From: an uncultured Clostridia bacterium | Lineage (GTDB): Bacteria; Bacillota; Clostridia; Oscillospirales; Ruminococcaceae | Length of the DNA: 64,000 nt | NCBI GenBank assembly: GCA_947168885.1 | Contig: CAMVNQ010000008.1 | Location: forward strand, 1-64,000 | Direction: 5' to 3' | Shown: in pieces, positions 39,499 to 49,728 of the stretch | Position numbering within the stretch: the stretch's first letter is position 1 | How the letters are laid out: every line of letters starts with the position of its first letter | Notes under the pieces: generated by a model | Seen by the model: only the letters and a program-made list of their open reading frames with translations | Database searches by the model: none | What the model was told of the DNA's origin: nothing | Made by a program: the position numbers and the translations under genes

Positions 39499-41112
39499 AT
39501 GGATCCTATCATCATTACCGCGATAGTTGTCGGCGCAATAGTTGTTTTCGCCCTTTTCGCGGGAATACTTTCACGTTACCGCAAATGCCCGTCCGACAAG
39601 ATACTCGTTATCTACGGTAAAGTCGGAAGCGACAAAAGCGGTCAGGCAAGAAGCGCACGATGCATCCACGGCGGCGCGGCGTTCATAGTACCTATCATTC
39701 AGTCTTATCAGTACATGGACCTTACGCCTATCTCGATCAACGTCGATCTGCGCAACGCACTTTCAAAGCAGAATATCCGTGTTGATGTACCGTCGAGCTT
39801 TACGGTCGGCATCTCTACGGAGCCCGGTGTAATGCAGAATGCGGCAGAGAGACTCCTCGGCCTCAAGATGGGTCAGGTTCAGGAGCTTGCGAAGGATATA
39901 ATCTTCGGTCAGCTTCGTCTCGTAATCGCAACAATGGAGATCGAGGAAATAAACACCGACCGTGACAAGTTCCTTATCGCGGTATCGAAGAACGTTGAGA
40001 TAGAACTCCGCAAGATCGGTCTTCGTCTCATCAACGTAAACGTAACCGATATCCGTGACGAGTCCGGATATATCGAGGCTCTTGGTAAGGAAGCTGCTGC
40101 GAAGGCTATCAACGACGCGAAGAAATCCGTTGCTGAAAAGAACCGTGACGGTGCTATCGGTGAAGCTAATGCGAACCGTGACCAGCGTATCCAGGTAGCT
40201 GCTGCGAACGCAAGCGCTATCGACGGTGAAAACGCTGCGAAGGTAGAGATCGCACAGTCCGAGGCGTCAAGAAGATTCCGCGAGGCGGAAGCTGACGCAA
40301 AGGCACAGAACAACGCGAAGATCGCTATAGCGCAGACCGGCAGAGACGGTGAGATCGGACAGGCGAACGCTATGCGCGAACAGCGTGTCGAAGTCGCAGC
40401 CGCAAACGCGAAGGCTGTTGAGGGTGAAAACGCCGCGAAGATCGCAGTTGCTCAGTCAGACGCTATGAGACGTGAAAAGGAAGCGGAAGCGTTAAAGCTC
40501 GCTACCGCAGCAGAAGCTGTACAGGCTGCAAAAGCGCGTGAGGAAGCTTACGCTGCTCAGAAGGTAGCAGAGCAGGAGCGTGCACAGCTCGAAATGGCTA
40601 CCCAGCAGGCTGACGTTATCGTAAAGGCTCAGATCGCCAAGGAACAGGCACAGATCGCAGCAGAGGCAGAAGCGGAAGTAATGCGCCGCAAGGCAAAGGG
40701 TGAAGCGGACGCTATATTCGCGAAAATGGAAGCGCAGGCAAACGGTATGCGTGAGATACTCCAGAAGCAGGCAGAAGGTATGCGTGAACTCGTCAATACG
40801 GCGGGTACGGCTGATGATGCTGTAAAACTCATACTCGCGGACAAGATGGAAGACCTTATGCGCATTCAGGTCGATGCTATCAAGAACATAAAGATAGACA
40901 AGGTAACAGTCTGGGACGGCGGCTCAAAAGGCAAGGACGGCAAAAGTTCGACCGCAGATTTCATAAGCGGTCTGTTCAAGTCGGTTCCTCCGCTTGGTGA
41001 GATGTTCGATCAGGCGGGAATGAAGCTTCCTGAGTACCTCGGTTCTCCGATAGAGATGCCGAAGGAGACGATAGCCGAAAGCACAAAAACAGAGAATACA
41101 GACGAGCTGTAA
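39499..41112 (+). CDS. floT: Flotillin-like protein
   Basis: Band-7 domain (DKILVIYGKVGSDKSGQARSARCIHGGAAFIVPIIQSYQYMDLTPISINVDL...) plus Ala/Glu-rich coiled coil. Confidence 0.93.
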   Translation: MDPIIITAIVVGAIVVFALFAGILSRYRKCPSDKILVIYGKVGSDKSGQARSARCIHGGAAFIVPIIQSYQYMDLTPISINVDLRNALSKQNIRVDVPSSFTVGISTEPGVMQNAAERLLGLKMGQVQELAKDIIFGQLRLVIATMEIEEINTDRDKFLIAVSKNVEIELRKIGLRLINVNVTDIRDESGYIEALGKEAAAKAINDAKKSVAEKNRDGAIGEANANRDQRIQVAAANASAIDGENAAKVEIAQSEASRRFREAEADAKAQNNAKIAIAQTGRDGEIGQANAMREQRVEVAAANAKAVEGENAAKIAVAQSDAMRREKEAEALKLATAAEAVQAAKAREEAYAAQKVAEQERAQLEMATQQADVIVKAQIAKEQAQIAAEAEAEVMRRKAKGEADAIFAKMEAQANGMREILQKQAEGMRELVNTAGTADDAVKLILADKMEDLMRIQVDAIKNIKIDKVTVWDGGSKGKDGKSSTADFISGLFKSVPPLGEMFDQAGMKLPEYLGSPIEMPKETIAESTKTENTDEL

Positions 41113-41128
41113 TGGCTTGTAAAAAGCG

Positions 41129-41157
41129 AAAGCTCCTGCCGAAAAGCGGGAGCTTTT
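41129..41157 (+). terminator. Rho-independent terminator
   Basis: AAAGCTCC...GGGAGCTTTT downstream of flotillin gene. Confidence 0.7.
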
Positions 41158-41333
41158 GCTGTCTTCTGAATCCGGGAAATAGACAATAGCAACGGAAGCC
41201 GAGTATCTGGGTTGATGTAATTTTGCTACAAAAATATAAACTAAATTTAAGATAATACGCCGAATAATATGTACATATTTACCGAAATATTATTACAATA
41301 CAAGAAATGCGGCAAATATTTTAGAAAAACCTC

Positions 41334-41362
41334 TTTACAAATCGATGATCTTGTGATATTAT
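41334..41362 (+). promoter_or_regulatory. Putative sigma-A promoter
   Basis: TTTACA - 17 nt - TATTAT upstream of the FecR-like gene. Confidence 0.55.
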
Positions 41363-41414
41363 ACTAATATAGTGCAATTCACAAATCAACATATTTTCCG
41401 GATCGGGGGACACT

Positions 41415-43682
41415 ATGTCAAGTACAGGCAAAACAAAGAAGATCATCATAATAGCCGCGGTGGCGCTTGTTGTCATCGCAGCTGCTGTTATCGTCATCGT
41501 TATGATGCTTAACAAGGGCAACGATGGCTATATTTCCATCGGCGTCCAGGAGATCGTCGGCGATGTCACCGTAGAGAACAACGGCGACATATATAAGGCA
41601 TACCCTAATATGCATCTTACCGACGGCTTCGCTATGACAACCGCCAAGGCGAGCTTTACCCGTCTGGTGCTCGATGAGGATAAGTACGCCAAGCTTGAGG
41701 AAGAGAGCCGTGCGAAATTCGACGCAATGGGCACGGGCGGTAAATCGACATCTATCAAGCTTGAATACGGTCAGCTCACCAACGAGGTCTCCCGTCCGCT
41801 CAAACAGGGCGAGGAATACAGGGTCTCGACGCCTAATGCTGTTCTTTCCGTTATCGGTACGCTCTTTATTACAAGAGCGCGTCAGGACGAAAACGGGAAA
41901 TGGTACACAGATGTTTATACATTCGGCGGTTCGGTAGTAAGCCACCGTATTCTTCCCGACGGAACGAACGTTGATGAACAGATACTTATCAATGCGGGTT
42001 ACAAGACGACCATATATATGGACGATACGACCACGATCTACATACAGGAGGTCGATGACGAGCCCGGCGACAACGTTGATCCTATCGATATAAACGACAT
42101 CGACACCGAGATACTTGTCGAGGTCTATGCCGCAGCAAAGGCAGGTCACCAGGTATGCTTCACCACAAAAGAAATGGAAGAAGTGTTTGAAGAGCGCGGT
42201 GTCGATCTGAGCAAGTATATTTCCTACCGCACCGGTGAGCCTCTCGGAACAGCGGCGACAACAACTGCTCAGGTGCCAGAAGATACAACACCCGAAGAGA
42301 CAACGACCGAAGCAACTACGCCCGAGGAGACGACTACTGAGGATACGACTCCGGAGAACACATCGGCAGATGAAACTACTCCCGAGGAAACGACCACTAC
42401 ACCTCAGGAGACAACGACGTCAAACGATGACACGACGGTTCCGCCGACGACAACGACCACACCGGGAACCACGACCGGCGAAGTTACAACACCGTCAAAG
42501 ACGACCACCACACCGGAGACAACAACAGAGGCTACAACGACACCTGAGGAGACAACAACAGAGGCTACAACGACACCCGAGGAGGAGACAACGACAACTC
42601 CGGAGACAACAACAGAGGCTACAACAATACCCGAGGAGACAACGACAACTCCGGAAGTAACGACAACACCTGATACTCCCGATCAGACGACACCTCCGTA
42701 TACTTCACCGTGGGGCGGTAACGTAACCACGACCGAACAGACGACAGAGGAAACGACAACTACCACTACCACGAACGTGGTTACCGATCCCGATGATTCC
42801 ACTGTCTGCGAGCACGAGGTGCATAAGTACAGCAGTATCAGTTATATCTACGGTTCTGGAGGAGGCGCGTCATTCAATGCTATATATGTCTGTGCCGTAT
42901 GTAAACAGCACACAATAACAAAGCTAGTGAGTGCTTCCAGCTGTGACAGGGATTCAGATCCTAATAATTACATATTCAGTTTCCATATTCCTATGACTTA
43001 TTTTGATTCGACTACAAGCGAAACGGTATCGAAATCAGTGCCGAGGACACAAATAGTAGAAACATGCTCTCACCCGACGGCATATCGTGAAGAGAGGAAG
43101 ACGGCAGATGCTAACTGCGAGCATGGAGAGCTATATGAGGAATATTGCGCGGCGTGTGGTACAGTTACAGCTGATGAACTGGAGCGCGGAAGCAGTGACC
43201 CCAATAAGCATACTTGCTCACTTACGAACATCAGGATCGTGGAAGGTGATATGGTTTTGGCTGATATTGTCTGTGATAATTGCGGCGAAACAATCGTGCA
43301 AGAAGAAGAATGCGAAAAGGTTAAATCTTATGATTCCGCGACAGACGAGACTGTTTACAGCGTTTCTGTCAGCTATATGGGGCAAACTTTGACAGGTGAA
43401 AAACGCTTAACTCACGCACATTCTTTCTATGGCGCTACGCCGGTTATTACTTATGTAACCGGATCCGGAGTCGGTGCTGAGTTCTCTGTTACATTTGCAT
43501 GTACATATAGCGGATGTTCGGGAACACATACATTGACCGGCACTGCAACTGCCTGTGAAGATACTACAGAAGGCGGCGTAAGCGGTAAATCGTTCACTGT
43601 TGCATGGTCGGCGGATTATTCCCGCGGAATTAGTAGTGGAAGCACTACGAAGTTTGTTCCCGATGATCAGATTGCTGATTAA
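41415..43682 (+). CDS. Membrane-anchored FecR-like protein with Thr-rich stalk and Cys-rich C-terminus
   Basis: N-terminal TM; GVQEIVGDVTVENNGDIYKAYPNMHLTDGFAMTTAKASFTRLVLDEDKYAKL... FecR-like; TTPEETTTEATTTPEE stalk; CAVC, CAAC, CDNC motifs. Confidence 0.8.
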   Translation: MSSTGKTKKIIIIAAVALVVIAAAVIVIVMMLNKGNDGYISIGVQEIVGDVTVENNGDIYKAYPNMHLTDGFAMTTAKASFTRLVLDEDKYAKLEEESRAKFDAMGTGGKSTSIKLEYGQLTNEVSRPLKQGEEYRVSTPNAVLSVIGTLFITRARQDENGKWYTDVYTFGGSVVSHRILPDGTNVDEQILINAGYKTTIYMDDTTTIYIQEVDDEPGDNVDPIDINDIDTEILVEVYAAAKAGHQVCFTTKEMEEVFEERGVDLSKYISYRTGEPLGTAATTTAQVPEDTTPEETTTEATTPEETTTEDTTPENTSADETTPEETTTTPQETTTSNDDTTVPPTTTTTPGTTTGEVTTPSKTTTTPETTTEATTTPEETTTEATTTPEEETTTTPETTTEATTIPEETTTTPEVTTTPDTPDQTTPPYTSPWGGNVTTTEQTTEETTTTTTTNVVTDPDDSTVCEHEVHKYSSISYIYGSGGGASFNAIYVCAVCKQHTITKLVSASSCDRDSDPNNYIFSFHIPMTYFDSTTSETVSKSVPRTQIVETCSHPTAYREERKTADANCEHGELYEEYCAACGTVTADELERGSSDPNKHTCSLTNIRIVEGDMVLADIVCDNCGETIVQEEECEKVKSYDSATDETVYSVSVSYMGQTLTGEKRLTHAHSFYGATPVITYVTGSGVGAEFSVTFACTYSGCSGTHTLTGTATACEDTTEGGVSGKSFTVAWSADYSRGISSGSTTKFVPDDQIAD
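42250..42780. repeat. Low-complexity Thr/Glu/Pro-encoding repeats
   Basis: Recurring gagacaacaacagaggctacaacgacacc(t/c)gagga. Confidence 0.85.
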
Positions 43683-43753
43683 TAAGCAAAAACATAGAAA
43701 ATATGACGTATCAGGGAGCTTTGTCTCCTTGATACCTGTCTGACGGAGAAAAA

Positions 43754-45580
43754 ATGAACAAATCCAAAAAGATCCGGCTTATCGCCGGAACGGTTATATG
43801 CTTTGCACTCGCGTTCGTCGTGTCGTTCACCGACTTGTTCGGCGTGCTTGACATGAACGCCAGGGATCTGCTCTATCAGCAGCCCCGCGGCGTTTCGGAC
43901 AAGATAAAAATAATCGCGATAGATGAATCGGATGAGTCCCGCGCTGCGCTCGGGAACTTCGGTTCGTGGAAGCGCGACGTTTACGCGAAAGTTATTGAGA
44001 CCCTCGGTGAATACCCGGCCGTTATCGCGATAGATGTGCTTGTGCTCGGAGAGCTCGACGCGGAGACCGACGCACGGCTCATCGAAGCGTGCAGAAACAG
44101 CGGCAGGGTAGTTATGGCGGACTACATAAACTACGTTGCGAAATATGAGATCGATGCTGACGGCACGGGCTTCATGAACTATGCCCATATCGATTCGGTA
44201 AGCGAGCCGATAACGCTCGGAAGTGCAGATCTCGGCTTCGTCAATGTCTCGGTGTCCGATGCCGACGGAAAGGTGAGAAGCATAAAACTTACCGAGGAAT
44301 ATGACGGCAGGACTATGCAGAACTTCGCTTATCGCACATATTCGCGGTACTGCGAACTCACCGGAACTCCGCAGTACACGCCTGCGCTTGACACAAAGGG
44401 CTGTATGTGGATAGATTACGCCGGTCGTGCACGCGATTACGAATATATCCCGATAACGAGCGTTCTGAACGGCTCTGTTGACCCCCGCGCCTTCCGCGAC
44501 AGCATAGTGCTTGTCGGAGCTTACGCGCTGGGACTGCGTGACGAATACGATGTTCCGGGCAGCAACGACCAGATGTTCGGTGTCGAGATCAACGCGAATA
44601 TCATTCAGGCACTTATGGACGGACGCTCGCCCGTTCCCGCGGACAGACTCGTGGCTTCACTGCTATGCGCTCTTATCGCGGCGGCAGTGTTCTTTGTCGC
44701 GGGTATTGCGAAGGTAAAGATAAGCACTCCCGTGTTCGTCGCGGCAGTTGTGCTGTGGTGCGTTGCCTGCTTCCTGCTCTGGCGGGCGGGAAGTATCATG
44801 CCTCTGATATACACTCCGATATTCGCAGCGCTCGCGTACATTGTCGAGCTCGTTATAAACTATATTGAGGAAACACTCGAAAAGAGCAGGATAATGAGCG
44901 CGTTCAGAAAATACGTCGCTCCGCAGGTAGTAGAGAATATAGCGAAAAGCGGCAATTACAAGATAAACCTCGGCGGCGAGCGCAAGCACATAGCGGTGCT
45001 TTTCGTCGATATACGCGGTTTCACCACGATGTCCGAGAGTCTTGAGCCGGAACAGGTCGTTGATATAGTAAACACCTACCTGAACCTCACGACGAACTCG
45101 ATCTTCGCGAATGAGGGAACGCTCGACAAGTTTGTCGGAGACGCGACTATGGCTGTGTTCAACGCACCGTTCGATCTTGACGACTATGTTTTCCGTGCTG
45201 TAAAGACAGCGATGGATATAGTCGCGGGAAGCGCGGCGATAGAAGAGAAATTCATGGCGAAGTACGGTAAGAGCGTGGGCTTCGGTGTCGGCGTGAACTG
45301 CGGAGATGCGGTCGTCGGCAATATGGGATGCGACTTCCGTATGGACTATACCGCTATGGGTGATACGGTCAACACTGCGGCGCGTCTCGAAGCGAATGCG
45401 AAGCGCGGACAGATACTCATAAGCAGCGAAGTATATGAGCGCCTGAAAGACCGCATCACGGTAGAACCGATAGGTGAGATACCGCTTAAAGGAAAATCCG
45501 TAGGTGTGTTCGTTTACTCGGTGACCGGACTGAAAGAGAATGCAGGCACTGCCGCAACGGCGACAGAAGAACAGAAATAA
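43754..45580 (+). CDS. CHASE2-domain class III adenylate/guanylate cyclase
   Basis: CHASE2 (IKIIAIDESDESRAALGNFGSWKRDVYAKVIE...), TMs, cyclase domain KHIAVLFVDIRGFTTMSESLEPEQVVDIVNTYL...VGDATMAVFNAP...MDYTAMGDTVNTAARLE. Confidence 0.95.
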   Translation: MNKSKKIRLIAGTVICFALAFVVSFTDLFGVLDMNARDLLYQQPRGVSDKIKIIAIDESDESRAALGNFGSWKRDVYAKVIETLGEYPAVIAIDVLVLGELDAETDARLIEACRNSGRVVMADYINYVAKYEIDADGTGFMNYAHIDSVSEPITLGSADLGFVNVSVSDADGKVRSIKLTEEYDGRTMQNFAYRTYSRYCELTGTPQYTPALDTKGCMWIDYAGRARDYEYIPITSVLNGSVDPRAFRDSIVLVGAYALGLRDEYDVPGSNDQMFGVEINANIIQALMDGRSPVPADRLVASLLCALIAAAVFFVAGIAKVKISTPVFVAAVVLWCVACFLLWRAGSIMPLIYTPIFAALAYIVELVINYIEETLEKSRIMSAFRKYVAPQVVENIAKSGNYKINLGGERKHIAVLFVDIRGFTTMSESLEPEQVVDIVNTYLNLTTNSIFANEGTLDKFVGDATMAVFNAPFDLDDYVFRAVKTAMDIVAGSAAIEEKFMAKYGKSVGFGVGVNCGDAVVGNMGCDFRMDYTAMGDTVNTAARLEANAKRGQILISSEVYERLKDRITVEPIGEIPLKGKSVGVFVYSVTGLKENAGTAATATEEQK

Positions 45581-45586
45581 AAAATG

Positions 45587-45620
45587 ACCCGCAGACCGTG
45601 AAGATCTGCGGGTTTGTTTC
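45587..45620. terminator. Hairpin terminator between convergent genes
   Basis: ACCCGCAGA...TCTGCGGGT TTGTTT. Confidence 0.65.
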
Positions 45621-46326
45621 ATTTATACAGAGGGGCTGCAAGAGCGCCGGAACCTTCCGCAATGTCGAATATCGTCCCGGGTTGGTCGAGATGCATGAGA
45701 TACAGGTGTATATCAAGTCCCCTGACCTTTTCGAGAAGCTCTGAAATGCCGATATGCACACGGCTCCCGCTCGCGGAGGAGTCGGAATAAAGATATGTTC
45801 CGGCGGTGAGATAGGGCAGGAACGGTTCTATCACCGCGGTGTCGCCGGTATAGACAACGTTGTTCCCTTCGACGAGAAGATTATAGCCGAAGCATCTTCC
45901 GGCGAGCTGCGGTGTATGGATCGTCGGTATCACACCGATCAGCCACGGACGTTCCGCTTTATCAGCCGTGATAAGCTCATATCCTGCGGGGTCGCAGCCT
46001 TCTATCCGCTCTATGAGATATTTCAGATCGGCTGCAACTTCATCGGACGGAGCTATGACAGTAATTTTGCGGTGCATTATATAGAATGCGTAGTGTATGA
46101 GCGTGGCAACGCCGCCTGCGTGATCGCCGTGCGTGTGGGTTATGATCACGGTCAGATCCGCGTTCTTTACACCTGCAAGCTTATCTGCTCCGATACGGCG
46201 CATCTTAGTGAATGATGAAAGCGGAAAATCAATGAGAACGAGCTCTTTCCCGTTAACGAAAAACGCACTGTTGTTTTCGTCGGCGAATGCCGATCCTCTG
46301 CCGAGGAACTGAAGCATTTTACCCAT
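45619..46326 (-). CDS. MBL-fold metallohydrolase (RNase Z-like)
   Basis: MGKMLQFLGRGSAF...TVIITHTHGDHAGGVATL (HxHxDH)...YTGDTAVIEPFLPYL. Confidence 0.9.
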   Translation of the reverse strand: MGKMLQFLGRGSAFADENNSAFFVNGKELVLIDFPLSSFTKMRRIGADKLAGVKNADLTVIITHTHGDHAGGVATLIHYAFYIMHRKITVIAPSDEVAADLKYLIERIEGCDPAGYELITADKAERPWLIGVIPTIHTPQLAGRCFGYNLLVEGNNVVYTGDTAVIEPFLPYLTAGTYLYSDSSASGSRVHIGISELLEKVRGLDIHLYLMHLDQPGTIFDIAEGSGALAAPLYK

Positions 46327-46327
46327 A

Positions 46328-47329
46328 TCAGAAGACCACCTTGTTTCTTCCTGTTTCCTTCGCGGTGTAGAGATGTTCGTCTGCCTTACTGATGTTTTCT
46401 TCAATGGTAAGTGCGGGGTCAAAGATGTGGCAGCCAAAGCTCATCGTAACGTTGAGCGTATTGCCGTCCGCGTTTACTTCCGTAGCAGCGATGTGCTCTC
46501 TTATCGAGTTCGCTATATTCACGCTCTCTTCGAGCTTAGTGTCGGGCATGAGCATAATGAACTCTTCGCCGCCCCACCGGTAGATGCTGTCGTTTTCACG
46601 GCATGAGCCTGCGAGTATTCCGGCTACGAACGAAAGAACATCGTCGCCGGCGTTATGTCCGTATGTATCGTTGACACGCTTGAACTTATCAATATCGCTT
46701 ATAAACATCGAGAGCGGAGTTCCCGCGTCAAGCAATTTCTGGTACTTCTTCGAGAAGTCGCTGTAGAAGCCCATTCTGTTTTTGAGTTTTGTAAGCTTGT
46801 CGTGGTGCGATTCCTCAAGGAAAGTTTCTGATTCAAGCGCAATTCCGCAGATAAGAGCGGCGAGAGAAAGCTTTCGGGTATCTTCTTCGTTAAAACCGTC
46901 GTCGCTGAACTTGTTGATTATCTGGAAAGCTCCGATATATGTACCATTCAGGTCGGCAACAGGCATTACGAGCACGGATTTTGTGACGTAGCCGGTCTTT
47001 TTATCTACCGACGGATTGAAGTCGGGGTCGCTGTACGGGTCGTTGGTTATGACGATACGCTTTTCACGCATGGCTTTGCCGACAAGTCCGGTCCCGTCGG
47101 GTATCTCTATCTTGCCGGTACCCGTTGCGGACATAGTCCATAGAGTGTTCTTTCTTTTATCCCATTTCCAGAAGCTTGCTCTGTCCGCACCGACAAGGGT
47201 CTTGCCGAGCTCTGTGAGATATGAGAACAATACCGAGTGGTCGTTGTTCTGGTTGTTGCACATATCGGTGTAAAGCCTGTCGCAGATGTCGTAGATAGCT
47301 TCAAGGTTCTTTTCGCTGTTCTGGCTCAT
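46328..47329 (-). CDS. GAF-GGDEF diguanylate cyclase
   Basis: GAF region then DKLTKLKNRMGFY...DIDKFKRVNDTYGHNAGDDVL...YRWGGEEFIMLMP (GGEEF). Confidence 0.95.
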   Translation of the reverse strand: MSQNSEKNLEAIYDICDRLYTDMCNNQNNDHSVLFSYLTELGKTLVGADRASFWKWDKRKNTLWTMSATGTGKIEIPDGTGLVGKAMREKRIVITNDPYSDPDFNPSVDKKTGYVTKSVLVMPVADLNGTYIGAFQIINKFSDDGFNEEDTRKLSLAALICGIALESETFLEESHHDKLTKLKNRMGFYSDFSKKYQKLLDAGTPLSMFISDIDKFKRVNDTYGHNAGDDVLSFVAGILAGSCRENDSIYRWGGEEFIMLMPDTKLEESVNIANSIREHIAATEVNADGNTLNVTMSFGCHIFDPALTIEENISKADEHLYTAKETGRNKVVF

Positions 47330-47419
47330 AATGCTGATCCTCCTGAATGTTGCCGGTCGTTTTTATTAATTATACTACATTTCGGCGGGAATATCAAGTG
47401 TTTATTTGCGGGATTGCAC

Positions 47420-47449
47420 AAAAAAACAGCGCTCCTTCCGGAACGCTGT
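47420..47449 (-). terminator. Rho-independent terminator of tsf
   Basis: ACAGCGTTCCGGAAGGAGCGCTGTTTTTTTG on minus strand. Confidence 0.7.
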
Positions 47450-47465
47450 TCTTGATATCGGTAAA

Positions 47466-48386
47466 TTACTTGACCATAGAAGCAACTTCTGCTGCGAAAT
47501 CGTCTTCCTTCTTCTGGATGCCTTCGCCCTTTTCGAGACGTGCGAACTCAATTACCTTGATGTTCTTGCCTGCGTTTGCGATATACTTTGCAACTGTGAT
47601 CGAAGGATCCTTAACGAAAGGCTGATCGAGGAGGCAGATCTCTTCTGCGAACTTTCTCATTCTTCCTTCAACGATCTTCTCGAGAACGTTATCGGGCTTC
47701 GGCTTCTTGGACTCAGCGTTCTCCTTCTTTACGAGTTCAAGCTGAACTTCCTTCTCTGCGTCGATAACGGACTGGGGAACGTCGGACTGTGCAACGTACT
47801 GGGGAGCGCTTGCTGTGATCTGGAGAAGCAGATCCTTTGCAACAGCCTTTACTGCGTCGTCTGCGCCGTTGTCGGATTCGAGCTTGATGATCGAACCGAT
47901 GATCGAGCCGCCGCCGTTGTGAACGTAGCTGTAAACATCGCCTGTCATTCTTACGAAACGTCTGATCTGGATGTTCTCGCTTATTGTAGCGACTGCGTCT
48001 GTGAGGACTTCGGAGATCTTCTCGCTTGTGCCGCTTGCTGTTGTATCCTTGAGAGCGTCAACGTCCTTGACATCGTTGTCGATTATAGTCTGAAGCACTG
48101 TATCGCAGAGTGCCTTGAACTTATCGGAGTTAGCCGCGAAGTCTGTCTCGGAGTTGATCTCAACTACCGCACCGATCTTCTTTGCGTCATCTATCTTTGC
48201 AACAACAAGACCCTCTGCTGCGATTCTGCCGGCCTTCTTTGCCTGCTTTGCGAGACCCTGCTCACGAAGGTACTTTACAGCTTCGTCAACGTTGCCGTTT
48301 GTTGCTTCGAGAGCACGCTTGCAGTCCATCATACCGCAGTTTGTGAGTTCCTTGAGCTGCTTTACGTCCTGTGCTGAAATAGCCAT
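47466..48386 (-). CDS. tsf: Elongation factor Ts
   Basis: MAISAQDVKQLKELTNCGMMDCKRALEATNGNVDEAVKYLREQGLAKQAKKAGRIAAEG. Confidence 0.98.
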   Translation of the reverse strand: MAISAQDVKQLKELTNCGMMDCKRALEATNGNVDEAVKYLREQGLAKQAKKAGRIAAEGLVVAKIDDAKKIGAVVEINSETDFAANSDKFKALCDTVLQTIIDNDVKDVDALKDTTASGTSEKISEVLTDAVATISENIQIRRFVRMTGDVYSYVHNGGGSIIGSIIKLESDNGADDAVKAVAKDLLLQITASAPQYVAQSDVPQSVIDAEKEVQLELVKKENAESKKPKPDNVLEKIVEGRMRKFAEEICLLDQPFVKDPSITVAKYIANAGKNIKVIEFARLEKGEGIQKKEDDFAAEVASMVK

Positions 48387-48433
48387 TTTTATTTCTCCTT
48401 CTTAAATCTTTGATTATTGTCGTTATTTTTTAT

Positions 48434-48458
48434 TATCCCCCGCCACAGGCGGGGGATA
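48434..48458. terminator. Intercistronic hairpin between rpsB and tsf
   Basis: TATCCCCCGCC-aca-GGCGGGGGATA. Confidence 0.5.
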
Positions 48459-48512
48459 TAGTGTTTCATGTTCTTGCCCGCTATAATGCGGGATAACGGT
48501 ACTTAGCGCCGA

Positions 48513-49259
48513 TTATTCAGCAGCTTCTTCGGAAGTCTCTTCCTCTGCTGCGTCCTTATCCTCAACTGCGCCTTCAGCACCCTGCTTTGCAGCGAGCACA
48601 GCGTCAGCCATAGCGCCTGCGATGAGCTTTACCGCACGGATAGCGTCGTCGTTTCCGGGGATTACGTAGTCGATCTCATCAGGGTCGCAGTTCGTATCAA
48701 CGATAGCAACTACCGGGATACCGAGCTTTCTTGCTTCTGCAACGGCGATCTTTTCCTTGCGGGGGTCAACTACGAAGAGAGCGCCGGGGAGCTTCTTCAT
48801 GTTCTTGATACCGCCGAGGAACTTTTCGAGCTTTTCGATCTCAAGACCGAGCTTGCTTACTTCCTTCTTCGGGAGAAGGTCGAAAGTGCCGTCTGTCTCC
48901 ATAGCGTGGAGCTGTTCGAGTCTCTTGATACGGTTCTGGATGGTCTTGAAGTTTGTCATCATACCGCCGAGCCAACGAGCGTTTACGAAGTGTGCGCCTG
49001 CTCTCTCAGCTTCTTCCTTGATAGAATCCGCAGCCTGCTTCTTTGTGCCTACGAAGAGGATCTCGCCGCCGTTGGAAGCAACTTCAAATACGAAGTTATA
49101 AGCCTCGTCGAGCTTCTTGACTGTCTTCTGAAGGTCGATGATGTAGATTCCGTTTCTTTCTGTGAAAATGTACGGTGCCATTTTCGGGTTCCAGCGTCTT
49201 GTCTGATGTCCGAAGTGAACACCGGCTTCAAGAAGCTGTTTCATTGATACAACTGCCAT
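48513..49259 (-). CDS. rpsB: 30S ribosomal protein S2
   Basis: [57 protein letters not shown]. Confidence 0.98.
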   Translation of the reverse strand: MAVVSMKQLLEAGVHFGHQTRRWNPKMAPYIFTERNGIYIIDLQKTVKKLDEAYNFVFEVASNGGEILFVGTKKQAADSIKEEAERAGAHFVNARWLGGMMTNFKTIQNRIKRLEQLHAMETDGTFDLLPKKEVSKLGLEIEKLEKFLGGIKNMKKLPGALFVVDPRKEKIAVAEARKLGIPVVAIVDTNCDPDEIDYVIPGNDDAIRAVKLIAGAMADAVLAAKQGAEGAVEDKDAAEEETSEEAAE

Positions 49260-49440
49260 TGTGTGTATCCTCCTTAAAATTTGTTGGTTTCCTCTGCGAA
49301 CCGAACACGCCGGACAGCGCCGGAACGTTCCGCGCCGCACAGCCGTCGTTTATGGTGCGCATGTGGATTTGCAGCCGCTTTGAGGGCTGCCTAAATATTA
49401 TAGCACAGATTACATATATTTACAACAATTTTCTTTTCGG

Positions 49441-49728
49441 TTATTTGAACAAATTTTTGAAAACACCGCCGTTCTTTTTTGTGCGCATAGGCATATTGCA
49501 GCTAACGAGTATTGCGTCTTCGCCGATCACTTCGATGTCGCTCCAGCATATCGTGAAGTCTTCCTCGCGCCCGAGAAGACCGAAGAGCTTTGCCTTCCCG
49601 AATATTATGAGTTTGCATATCTTTGCCGTACAGGTGTCAAACTCAACGTCGTCGGGATAACCCATTTTTACCCCGCTTTTTATGTTTATTATCTCTTTGT
49701 TCCTGATGTCGTCGAAAGTACAGATCAT
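49441..49728 (-). CDS. YlmC/YmxH-type PRC-barrel-like protein (sporulation-associated family)
   Basis: MICTFDDIRNKEIINIKSGVKMGYPDDVEFDTCTAKICKLIIFG; SD AGGAGGctctt. Confidence 0.8.
   Translation of the reverse strand: MICTFDDIRNKEIINIKSGVKMGYPDDVEFDTCTAKICKLIIFGKAKLFGLLGREEDFTICWSDIEVIGEDAILVSCNMPMRTKKNGGVFKNLFK

Noticed and set aside
42235-42660. 141-aa Arg/Gln-rich ORF
   Set aside because: Out-of-frame translation of the Thr-rich repeat region
42250-42780. CRISPR-like repetition
   Set aside because: Repeats are in-frame low-complexity Thr/Glu/Pro codons without unique spacers
44663-45622. 319-aa minus-strand ORF
   Set aside because: Antisense to the CHASE2 cyclase
47406-48377. 323-aa plus-strand ORF
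   Set aside because: Entirely antisense to tsf; Cys/Leu-rich shadow translation of a confidently identified gene
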